NCBI GenBank assembly: GCA_040398845.1
Contig: JBBATH010000019.1
Coordinates: 13,813-77,812, forward strand
Length of the DNA stretch: 64,000 nucleotides
Origin: WLND01 sp040398845
Lineage (GTDB): Bacteria; Actinomycetota; Actinomycetes; S36-B12
Direction: 5' to 3'
The notes under the pieces are model-generated. The model worked only from the letters and a program-made list of their open reading frames with translations. It was not told where the DNA came from and made no database searches. The number at the start of each line of letters is the position of its first letter. Position 1 is the stretch's first letter. Positions 52,345-60,374 of this stretch are shown in pieces. A program made the position numbers and the translations under genes.

Positions 52345-52365
52345 ATGGCAAATCAGTGGCAAATC
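52345..52365 (+). repeat. tandem integrase arm-type boxes in repeat C
   Basis: ATGGCAAATC at 52345-52354 and GTGGCAAATC at 52356-52365, separated by one base, counterparts of 38828-38848. Confidence 0.5.
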
Positions 52366-52430
52366 GGCTTCGACTGGATCCGCTGTCGCTGTCTAATGTC
52401 CCAGAACACTAATATTTGCATGTGTTTTCG

Positions 52431-52491
52431 TGGAGCCGCCTCGGGGAACCGTCGCTGCGCTCCTCCCCACCCCGGACCTACGCATTACGAG
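52431..52491 (-). repeat. tRNA-Thr 3'-end-derived repeat, copy C
   Basis: TGGAGCCGCCTCGGGG, then AACCGTCGCTGCGCTCCTCC instead of the T loop, then CCCCGGACCTACGCATTACG to AG on the plus strand. Same replaced T loop as copies A and D. Homology to copy A continues right to about 52600 (CATGTTCCGGGGCATA). Confidence 0.7.
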
Positions 52492-52651
52492 CCGTTCGCC
52501 AGCCCCCTAAGGCCACGCTCTTACTCGTGCATACTCCGGCATTCCCCGCTGCAGTCGTCCATGCGTCGTCCATGTTCCGGGGCATATCCGGGGCATTTCG
52601 CGACGCCCCGTTGCGCGCCCGGTCTCCGCATTCCTGCTGGGCAATCGCTGG

Positions 52652-53863
52652 TCATGCGTCAGCGCTCGGTGCCGGCATCGTGACGCCGGCCTCCAGGTCG
52701 GCGAGGAGGTCCAGCAGGCCGGTGGCTTCCCAGGTGCGGTTGCGCTGGCCGTGCGATGCCCGGGTCACCGCGCCGGCGCTTTCGAGTTGGAGGAGGGCCT
52801 CGTTGACGACAGCCTTGGTTCGCCCGGTGGCGGCCACCGCGACGGGGACGGAGATCATGGGGTGCGCGGGCATGACTTCGACAAGTGCCCAGGCCACGGA
52901 GTCCGCGCGGGGATTCGCCGTCGCCCGCAGCATCGCCCTCCACTGGTCCTGAAGGGCCTCCACCCGTGCGAGGTAACTGCTGGCCAGACCGGCCGACTGG
53001 GCCGTCGCCGCGGCGAAGGTCGTCAGCCAGTCGTCGACGTCTCCGCGCGCGAAGGCGTCCAGACCCGCGATATAGCTGCCCTTGTCGCCGGCCAGCACGA
53101 CGCTGATCGGTGGCACATACATCGGGGTCAGTCCGCGGCGGCGCAGGACGACGTGGATCAGGGCCCGGCCGGTGCGTCCGTTGCCGTCCAGGAACGGGTG
53201 GATGACCTCGAACTGTGCGTGCACGAGACCGGCCTGGATCACCGGCGGCAGGCCGTCGTCGTTCATCGCGTGACAGAGGTCCTCCAGCAGTCGCGGAACC
53301 TCTTCGGGTGGTGGTCCCACGAAACTGGCGCCGCAGGGGTTGTAGTTGTTCCCGCCGATCCAGTTCTGCTCGGTGCGCACGACGCCGGCGATGCGGGCGT
53401 TCGGTGCCGTGGCCATCAGCGCGGCGTGGATGCTCACCAGGTCGTCGAGTGTCACCGCGTTCGAGCCGGTGGCGTCGTCGATGGCGAGTTCCATCGCGTC
53501 GATGTTGGCCAGGATCTCCGACGCGCTCGATCCGGCCTTGCGCCCCGACTCGAGTCGCGCCTCCGCGCGCGCCAGGTCGCGGGCGTCGACCTGCATGCCC
53601 TCCACCTTGGAGGATGCGATCGACTCTGTGCGCAGCAGGAGCCGTGCCAGCGGCGCCAACGCGGGCCGGGCGCGGGCGTTCAGTCGGTGGACGGCCGTCT
53701 CCGCATCGGAGACCACTCCCACCAGGTCCGCTGAGAACGGCTCATCGAACGCGGACAGTTCGTCAGGGGTGAACGACTCGTAGTGGCAGGCACGCCGGAA
53801 CCGGGGAGGCGCATACCGGGCAGGGTCGTACTCCCACGTTCGACGCACCGAGGTGCCGCGCAT
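52652..53863 (-). CDS. Fic-family AMPylase-like protein (class II)
   Basis: 403 residues. Fic motif HPFLDGNGRTGR at 222-233 with catalytic His222. An N-terminal inhibitory helix motif SSKVEG with Ser84...Glu88 marks the self-inhibited class II. A C-terminal winged-helix (about 330-400; GRTKAVVNEALLQLESAG) fits the DUF4172/Fic-HTH architecture. Such proteins AMPylate protein targets, and many act in toxin or stress systems. It stands alone between tRNA-derived copies C and D, next to the BREX operon. Confidence 0.88.
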   Translation of the reverse strand: MRGTSVRRTWEYDPARYAPPRFRRACHYESFTPDELSAFDEPFSADLVGVVSDAETAVHRLNARARPALAPLARLLLRTESIASSKVEGMQVDARDLARAEARLESGRKAGSSASEILANIDAMELAIDDATGSNAVTLDDLVSIHAALMATAPNARIAGVVRTEQNWIGGNNYNPCGASFVGPPPEEVPRLLEDLCHAMNDDGLPPVIQAGLVHAQFEVIHPFLDGNGRTGRALIHVVLRRRGLTPMYVPPISVVLAGDKGSYIAGLDAFARGDVDDWLTTFAAATAQSAGLASSYLARVEALQDQWRAMLRATANPRADSVAWALVEVMPAHPMISVPVAVAATGRTKAVVNEALLQLESAGAVTRASHGQRNRTWEATGLLDLLADLEAGVTMPAPSADA

Positions 53864-54179
53864 ATCCCCTCCTCACCGAACCGCATCGAATGGATTGGTG
53901 CACAAACCATACTATGGAGATTCCCGGGGATGCCATACACAACGACAACCGGTGGCCAGCCCCGAATCGTCAGGACCCCGCGGCACTGAACCTTGCTCCG
54001 GTAGACCCGTGGTCCCGTCGCCCGAATGCGAGGCACCGAGGCTGCCCACGACGTTGAGTGGGTAGGAGGGATCCAGCGGATGGCCCGGGAGCGGACGATG
54101 ACGAATGGGACTCCGAGGTCAACTACGACGACATACCCGACGATGCTTGGGATGAAGCCCGACATATCTCAGTTTTGTC
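53864..54179. other. no gene recognised
   Basis: 316 bases. A short plus-strand frame near 54055-54175 (DDDEWDSEVNYDDIPDDAWD) ends against copy D and may be the tail of a lost element gene. Too short to assign. Confidence 0.3.
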
Positions 54180-54241
54180 TAGAGCCGCCTCGTGGAACCG
54201 TCGCTGCGCTCCTCCCCATCACGGATCTACCGCATGACGAG
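54180..54241 (-). repeat. tRNA-Thr 3'-end-derived repeat, copy D
   Basis: TAGAGCCGCCTCGTGG, AACCGTCGCTGCGCTCCTCC, then CACGGATCTACCGCATGACG and AG on the plus strand, closely similar to copy C with a few changes. The brxHI stop codon (54227-54229) lies inside it. Confidence 0.65.
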
Positions 54242-56308
54242 TGCTTCAGCCGAAACCAGCGATGCGGTCCGCTCGTCGGTGCCCCGCTCGGCAAGGGTCG
54301 CCGCCGCGAGCTCGGCCGGCAGGGCCACGGAGAACTTGAGCCCTTCAAGTGCCTTCGGGTCAAGGACCGCCGCAGGGAGACCGGATTCGAGGACGGACGC
54401 CAGCGCGCGGATCGACTCGCCAGTGAGGCCCTGGCCTCGAACGGCTTCGGCGTCGGAGTGCGCCTTGATCCCGAGCGACGCTAGACCGGCGACGAGTGAT
54501 GCGTTGGCCTTCGTTCCGGCGAACGTCCACCACGACTGATCGCTGCCGGACGAGGCAACAACCGTGCCCGAATGGTGAACATCGGTCGCGCGTTCATCGC
54601 ACACCCGTGCGAGCGTCGACCGGGCCCGTCGCGATAACTCGACCGGCACCTGCGCCCCGAGCAGCACCTCGCGCATGGCCCTCGTTAACTCGTATCCCTG
54701 GCTCGGCACGCCGCCCGCCCACCGGGACCGGCTGCCTTCGGCGTGCTCCACCACGTTGATGGTTCGATGGCGCCAGTCGATCGAGGTGACGACCCACGAG
54801 CGCCCGGCAAGCAGGAGCGTTCGCGCCTGGCCAGGCTCGAGCACCGCGGTCACGGTGAGTGGCGACACCGTGCCGAGTTCACGGCGGCCGAGGAGCACGT
54901 GCATCTCGGGGTCTGCTGTGAAGACGGATGTGAGCTCGAGGAAGTTGCGACGGCCGAAACGCCGCTCGGCCTCTCCCCCGATGAACAGCATGCCGGAGTC
55001 GGAGTCCAGAAATCCTTCGGTGCACAGGTAGTCGAGCACGGCGTCGCCGTCGTCCATCACTGTGAGGCTGCCCCACCATTCGCGCCAAGTGCGCGATCCG
55101 AACTGCCCCTCTTGCAGGGCGAGCGCCAAAAACTGCTGCGCCGCAATGTGTCTGGGGTTCGGGGGCGGAATGACAGGTTCAACGAACCCGGTGCCCCACA
55201 GGTAGGCAAGGGCCGCGGCCCGTAGCAAGGTCTCCTCGCGCGTGGCGAGGAACAGGCAGTTGCGGCTCGTGCCCGCACGCCGGCCCGATCGGCCAAGTCG
55301 CTGCAGGAATGACGCAACCGTGCGGGGGGCCTCTAGCTGGATGACCCTGTCGAGGTCGCCGACATCGATGCCGAGCTCCAGGGTCGAGGTTGCCACCACG
55401 ACGCAATCACGGGCCTCGGCGAAGGCCTGCTCGCTGATCCGCCGTTCGTCGGCCGACAGGGATGAATGCGAGACGAAGGTCGTGACGTCGCGCTCGCGCA
55501 GGGCGTGCGCCATCTCCTCAGCCTGCGATCGGGAGTCGCTGAAGACAAGTCGCTTCTCCCCCTGGTGCATCGACGCCACGACCGTGGCCGCGTTCGAAAC
55601 CGAACCCACGTAGTCGATGAGGATCTCGGGCGCGGCCTGCGAATCAGCAGCCGGCGAGATCACCGAGCGCGCACCGGACGTATCCGAGCCCTGCATCCAG
55701 GCGATGAGTTCGTCAGGATTACCAACGGTTGCGGTGAGGCCGATGCGTTGCAGCCGGCGTCCCGTCAGGTGCTGCACTCGCTCGAGAACCGACAGCAGGT
55801 GCCAGCCGCGATCATCGCCGGCAAAGGCATGGAGTTCATCGATGACGATCACGCGCAGGTGACCGAAGAGCGCGCGGTGGTCGACCTTCGTCGATACGAG
55901 CATCGCCTCGATCGACTCCGGTGTCGTGAGCAGGATGTCGGGCGGCTCGCCCAGCAGTCGCCGCCGCTCCCCCGCGGTCGTATCGCCGTGCCAGAGCCCG
56001 ACCGTGCGGCCAACCCAGGATGCGTATCCGGTGAGCCGCGGGTGCAGGTTGTTCAGCAGTGCCCGCAGTGGCGTGACATAGAGGACCGAAAGACCGCGCC
56101 ACTCGGCATCGGCCATCTGTGAAAGCACTGGAAAGACTGCGGCTTCGGTCTTTCCGCCTGCGGTGGGAGCGAGCAGCAGACAGTCGTCGCCGCGGCGCAC
56201 CGGCTCGATCGAGAGCCGCTGCAGGGGTCGCAGGTCGGGCCACCCGAGGGTGTTCACCACATGGTGCTCGACACCGGGATGAAGCCGATCCACAGCCTGT
56301 CCGGCCAT
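54227..56308 (-). CDS. brxHI: BREX type 2 helicase BrxHI (Lhr-like)
   Basis: A 693-residue superfamily 2 helicase. Walker A APTAGGKTEA (about 47-56), DELH at 157-160, GLTATVGNP (motif III) and the C-terminal helicase core with LELGIDVGDLDRVIQLEAP and QRLGRSGRRAG (motifs V and VI). Size, Lhr-like sequence and position after brxD match BrxHI of type 2 BREX. Its stop codon falls within a tRNA-derived repeat, so the last few residues may have been set by the recombination event. Confidence 0.88.
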   Translation of the reverse strand: MAGQAVDRLHPGVEHHVVNTLGWPDLRPLQRLSIEPVRRGDDCLLLAPTAGGKTEAAVFPVLSQMADAEWRGLSVLYVTPLRALLNNLHPRLTGYASWVGRTVGLWHGDTTAGERRRLLGEPPDILLTTPESIEAMLVSTKVDHRALFGHLRVIVIDELHAFAGDDRGWHLLSVLERVQHLTGRRLQRIGLTATVGNPDELIAWMQGSDTSGARSVISPAADSQAAPEILIDYVGSVSNAATVVASMHQGEKRLVFSDSRSQAEEMAHALRERDVTTFVSHSSLSADERRISEQAFAEARDCVVVATSTLELGIDVGDLDRVIQLEAPRTVASFLQRLGRSGRRAGTSRNCLFLATREETLLRAAALAYLWGTGFVEPVIPPPNPRHIAAQQFLALALQEGQFGSRTWREWWGSLTVMDDGDAVLDYLCTEGFLDSDSGMLFIGGEAERRFGRRNFLELTSVFTADPEMHVLLGRRELGTVSPLTVTAVLEPGQARTLLLAGRSWVVTSIDWRHRTINVVEHAEGSRSRWAGGVPSQGYELTRAMREVLLGAQVPVELSRRARSTLARVCDERATDVHHSGTVVASSGSDQSWWTFAGTKANASLVAGLASLGIKAHSDAEAVRGQGLTGESIRALASVLESGLPAAVLDPKALEGLKFSVALPAELAAATLAERGTDERTASLVSAEALVMR

Positions 56309-56313
56309 GCTGC

Positions 56314-57633
56314 TCAGTCGTCCAAGTCGAGGTCGATGTCGTCGATGCCCGACGCTGCCTGACGCTCGACCTCGCCGAGCTCCACATCGCTGATGGTGAG
56401 CGCGTAGTCGCGTCGCGGGTCGAAGTCCTCGTGCTGGTCGACCCTGTCGAGCACGTCGGCGACGAGCTTCTTCAGGAAGATGCGCGGGGCTACGCCAACC
56501 TTGCCCCCGAGTCGTCCGGCCACGGCGGTCGCGAGAGTCGCGATGTAAGCGTCGTCAACAATGGTCGGCACGCGCGACGATGCACCGACCGCATAGAGGT
56601 CGCGTACCCGGCCGCCGAGCTCGCAGAGGGAATCGTGGCTGAACCCGGGGAGACGGATTTGGACTGCGCGGGCGTTGTCGAACCTGGGGTCGGTGGTGAA
56701 ATCGACGGAAAGTCGCTGGGCCAGCGGTGCGAGGCGCTGGACGCCCTGGGTGCCCTCGAAGAAGGCCGGCGTGCCGGTGATGAGGAGGTACAGCCCCGGG
56801 AAGCGGCCGGAGTTCACCTCGTCGACGAGCTGCCGCAGCGCATTGAGCGCCTTGTCACGAACATCGCCCCGCACCCGCTGGAGGGTCTCAACCTCGTCGA
56901 GGACGATGACGAGTCCGGCGTAGCCGGAGTCGCGCAGCACGGCAATGAGCCCCTGGAGAAATCCGAAGGCGCCGAAGTGGTCGAGTTCGCCCCGGACGCC
57001 AGCTGAACGACGGACGGACGACGCCACATGCGGTTGGCCGCCGAGCCAGCCGATCAGGCCATCGGCCTGCACGGCATCGCCTGCAACGACGGCTGCCCGG
57101 TAGCCGCGCAGGGCACTGGCGAAGGCCGGCGCCGTCTGGCTGACCACGAGGAGACGTCGCTCCAAAAGCGTGTCGACGGCGGCAGCAAGACCTGCGGTGT
57201 CGAAGGGCTGGACTATTTCCGATGCGATGACATCCTGTTCGAGGGAGAAGAACCAGCCGTCGACCACCTCCCTGAATGCCGATGGTGGGAACTCCGCGGT
57301 CGCGAGGTTCTCGGTGACGCGGCGATAGACGGTCTCGAGCTTGTGGAGCGGTGTCTCGGTCTCGCTGATCTGCACCTCGGCCGATGCGAACCCTGCGCGC
57401 CGAGCCCGCTCGACGAGCCACCGCGAGAAGAACGTCTTGCCTGCCCCGTACTCGCCGCGCACCGCCTTGAATACGGCGCCTCCCGCCGAGACCGCTGAGA
57501 GCTCCTCGTCGATCGCAGTCTCGAAGCGCTGGAGTCCGACGGCGAGGACATCGAGGCCCTGCTGCGGCACGGTGCCGCCGCGCAGTGCGCTCACGATCTC
57601 GCGCCGGCGTCGGGGGCTGATCTCGATAGTCAC
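56314..57633 (-). CDS. brxD: BREX type 2 ATP-binding protein BrxD
   Basis: A 439-residue P-loop ATPase. Walker A GEYGAGKTFFSRW at about 60-72 and Walker B LVIVLDEVETL near 245, with a C-terminal winged-helix-like end (FLKKLVADVLDRVDQHEDFDP). Characteristic of BrxD, found only in type 2 BREX. ATG overlaps the pglZ stop (ATGA) and brxHI follows after five bases. Confidence 0.9.
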   Translation of the reverse strand: MTIEISPRRRREIVSALRGGTVPQQGLDVLAVGLQRFETAIDEELSAVSAGGAVFKAVRGEYGAGKTFFSRWLVERARRAGFASAEVQISETETPLHKLETVYRRVTENLATAEFPPSAFREVVDGWFFSLEQDVIASEIVQPFDTAGLAAAVDTLLERRLLVVSQTAPAFASALRGYRAAVVAGDAVQADGLIGWLGGQPHVASSVRRSAGVRGELDHFGAFGFLQGLIAVLRDSGYAGLVIVLDEVETLQRVRGDVRDKALNALRQLVDEVNSGRFPGLYLLITGTPAFFEGTQGVQRLAPLAQRLSVDFTTDPRFDNARAVQIRLPGFSHDSLCELGGRVRDLYAVGASSRVPTIVDDAYIATLATAVAGRLGGKVGVAPRIFLKKLVADVLDRVDQHEDFDPRRDYALTISDVELGEVERQAASGIDDIDLDLDD

Positions 57634-60374
57634 GAGCCGGCCGCCGAGGGACCATCGACGCCCGCAGCGTCGTCGAGGAACTGCTCGCGCAGCAGCGCCA
57701 CATCGAGCAGGACCGTCACCTGGTCGGGGTCGGTCGAGATGACGAAGTAGCCCTCGAGGTTGAGCAACCGGCGCAATTGCCCGAGGGCGCCGGGAATCAG
57801 GTCGGCACGGAGTCCGGCAGTTGCCGCGAGCGTGCTCTGGTGCATGCGTCCGCCACTCTCGGCGAGACTGCCGACGATCGAGCGCACGATGGCGTCGTCG
57901 AGCGCGCGGGCACCAGCCCGCTGCCGCTGCGCTTGGTACATCGGCGAGGCGATGAGCTGGTCGACAAGCGGCGACACCGGGGCGCTCGCCGGCGATGGCA
58001 CCTCGACCTCGAGGCCGATCTGCCCCGTCACCTCGACCGGCCCAGGCTTCGGCGTGCGTCGCGACGATGGTGCGGCCGCCGGGGCCGAAAGACCAGCAGC
58101 CACCGGGTCATTCCACCAGACCGGGATCTGCGGCGTCGCAACATCCCAGCCTGCGTGCGGGTAGCGCTCGGGCTGCCTCGTCAGGGCGATCACGGGGATG
58201 ACGACCTCCGCTGCCGAGGCTCCCCCGTGGTAGCCGGCCTGCTTGCCCGCGTATCGGAGGTCCTCGACGTAGGGCGCGATGATCTCGCCGCCTTCGCTCA
58301 GCACGCGCGATCCCCGCAGCAACACCTCGGTGCCGGTATTGACCGGCCCCGAGGAGGCCGTGCGCCAACGCGCCTCAGCTCCGGCGAGGGCGAGCGCCGA
58401 GCCGCCTCGTTCGACCACGTGGCCGTGATCGCTCGTGAGGAGCACCAACCGGCGACTGCGGGCCGCCTCGTCGAGCAGGCCCTGCAGGTGCTGCACGGAG
58501 TCTAGAGTCCAGTCGGTACCGCCCGGGTCATGCTTGGCGAGGGCATCGTCGACGCTGTTGAGGACGACGGCGACGATCGGGGCCGGCGACGAGAGGGCTT
58601 CGAGCAGCGGCCCGGGCAGTGCCACACCAGCCGCGCCGACGAGGTCTGATTTGTGGAAGACCGCCCCGCCGCCGGAAATGAGCGGGAAGGTGCGCTTCTC
58701 GTCAGCCTGCTGCCCGGCTGCGAGTTGCCCGGCGAACAGCGAGGTCCGCGAGTAGCGGGTGAGGGTCGGCAGCACAGCGAGCGAGGCCATGCGCCGGCCG
58801 TCGACCTGGGGCACGATCTCGTACCACTGGGTCCGGCAGGCCTCCTCGACGAGTTCGCTCGCGACCGCGGCGCTCATGCCGTCGACGAGCACGAGCAGCA
58901 CCCGCTCGTCGGCGTGGGCAAGTGGCGTGATGGTGTCGCGGACGAGTGCCTCGATCGGCACGAGCCCGTCGGGCAGCACTCCGCGGGTCGTCGCATCGGC
59001 GAGCAGTGCCGCGAACTGGCGGTCGTGCCCGAGGCGTCGGGCGCGAACAGCACCGAACAGATCTGACCATGCGGCTGCGACCTCGGGGTCGGTCGAACCG
59101 ACCCAGATGTCGGCAGCCGCCCAGTCGACCCACGCGTCGACGCGTGCCTGCAAGAGCGTTGCCTCGAGCAGGGTGGTCGCCGGCTCGGGGTCGGGCAGGC
59201 TGAGCCAGCGCACGAGTCGCACCGCCATGCGCGCAACGAGTGCCTGCCTGCCCTCGGCCGCCTGCTCATGCTCGAGGAGCTCGCCGAATGCACGTTCGAC
59301 GCCAAACGCCCCCGATGGCTCGCCGGCAATGAACGCGCGCACCTGCGCAGCGAGGGTTCGGATCCGGGTGTCGTAACCGGCGGGCAGCACCGTCGAAAGC
59401 CCTGCGCCTGCTGGGTATTCGACATCGCCGAACAGTGCCGTGGCGCGGGCAAGGACGCCCGGACGAGCCGGGTCGCGCCGCTCTGCCATTCGTTGCATGA
59501 GCCCGCGGCTGGAGTCGGCGAGGATCCGCGCGGTGGCCTCGGGCAGGTTGCGCGCGCCCGTCCAGCGTTCAAGCCGAACTCGAGCGGCAGCAATGTCGGG
59601 CGATGACGAGCCCGATGGTGGCCATAGGACGTCGGCGACCAGCCCGATGGAGATCGCATCGATCGAGGTGCCGGTCGCCGCCGAGCCCATCGCGAGCCCG
59701 GCGACCGGCCCGATGCTGGCGGTCGCCCATTCGATGAGACCCGTCTGCACCGACGTGGGCTGCTCCCTGAAGCGCAGCGTCGCGGCGGGGTCGAGGGTCC
59801 AGGCGAGCAGACCCGACGGGTCGAGCTCGCCCACCGCCAAGCCGAGCACGGTCGCGGTGAGGTGCGAAAGGGCATGATCGCGAGTGAGGATGCCGGTCGG
59901 CGCCGCGGGCCAGCCACCGGGGGGCGCATTGGCGACCAGCGGCTCGGCGACCCATAACAGCCGCCGCAGCAGCGGGTCGATGTCACGGGCCTTGAACGCC
60001 TGCTCGACCCCGACCCACATGTTCAGGGTCTCGACATGCTGATTGAAGCAGCGGGCGAGGATGCCAAGGCCAAGATCTGCGTCATTGCGGTCGGTGAGCA
60101 CGATGAGGAAGTCGCTCGGGTCGAGCGCACTCATCGCGTCGCGAATGGCGAGTGACGAGACACAGGGGCGGACGAGCACGCGAGCCGACTCGCCGGATGG
60201 CCCGCTGAGCAGGAGATGGTCCGGGCCACTCCACGCCGGCTGCGCCCGAATCGCCAGGACCCGAGCCTCGCTCTCCAGGCCCATCCTCGACACCAGGTTC
60301 TGGGCGTATCGGCGAACGAGGGGCTCGTTCGCGACCGGGATCGCAGTGTCGGGCGCGGTGCTCACTCCAGCCAC
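57630..60374 (-). CDS. pglZ: BREX/Pgl phosphatase-superfamily protein PglZ
   Basis: A 914-residue member of the alkaline phosphatase-like superfamily, the signature component of every BREX system; related PglZ proteins are metal-dependent nucleases. Metal-binding elements: VLLVLVDGMS near residue 494 and LLTSDHGHVVERGG near 646. A C-terminal helical domain follows. GTG at 60374 (AAGG upstream) or GTG 60365 (GTGA overlap with pglY) may be the start. Confidence 0.93.
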   Translation of the reverse strand: MAGVSTAPDTAIPVANEPLVRRYAQNLVSRMGLESEARVLAIRAQPAWSGPDHLLLSGPSGESARVLVRPCVSSLAIRDAMSALDPSDFLIVLTDRNDADLGLGILARCFNQHVETLNMWVGVEQAFKARDIDPLLRRLLWVAEPLVANAPPGGWPAAPTGILTRDHALSHLTATVLGLAVGELDPSGLLAWTLDPAATLRFREQPTSVQTGLIEWATASIGPVAGLAMGSAATGTSIDAISIGLVADVLWPPSGSSSPDIAAARVRLERWTGARNLPEATARILADSSRGLMQRMAERRDPARPGVLARATALFGDVEYPAGAGLSTVLPAGYDTRIRTLAAQVRAFIAGEPSGAFGVERAFGELLEHEQAAEGRQALVARMAVRLVRWLSLPDPEPATTLLEATLLQARVDAWVDWAAADIWVGSTDPEVAAAWSDLFGAVRARRLGHDRQFAALLADATTRGVLPDGLVPIEALVRDTITPLAHADERVLLVLVDGMSAAVASELVEEACRTQWYEIVPQVDGRRMASLAVLPTLTRYSRTSLFAGQLAAGQQADEKRTFPLISGGGAVFHKSDLVGAAGVALPGPLLEALSSPAPIVAVVLNSVDDALAKHDPGGTDWTLDSVQHLQGLLDEAARSRRLVLLTSDHGHVVERGGSALALAGAEARWRTASSGPVNTGTEVLLRGSRVLSEGGEIIAPYVEDLRYAGKQAGYHGGASAAEVVIPVIALTRQPERYPHAGWDVATPQIPVWWNDPVAAGLSAPAAAPSSRRTPKPGPVEVTGQIGLEVEVPSPASAPVSPLVDQLIASPMYQAQRQRAGARALDDAIVRSIVGSLAESGGRMHQSTLAATAGLRADLIPGALGQLRRLLNLEGYFVISTDPDQVTVLLDVALLREQFLDDAAGVDGPSAAGS

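Larger units (their letters stand above)
52160..52491. repeat. long direct repeat C ending in tRNA-Thr-derived sequence
   Basis: About 332 bases matching 38643-38959 in the same orientation, including the phrase GGCTTCGACTGGATCCGCTG and the tandem arm-like boxes. Together with repeat B it bounds 13.5 kb of accessory genes. Confidence 0.8.

Noticed and set aside
52431..52525. Copy C as a complete tRNA gene (CTAAGGC lies right of the repeat, recalling a tRNA 5' end)
   Set aside because: The T loop is replaced, the D and acceptor 5' strands do not pair, and spacing is about six bases short.
53680..54165. 161-codon minus-strand ORF upstream of the Fic gene
   Set aside because: Overlaps the Fic N terminus in another frame and has no recognisable content.
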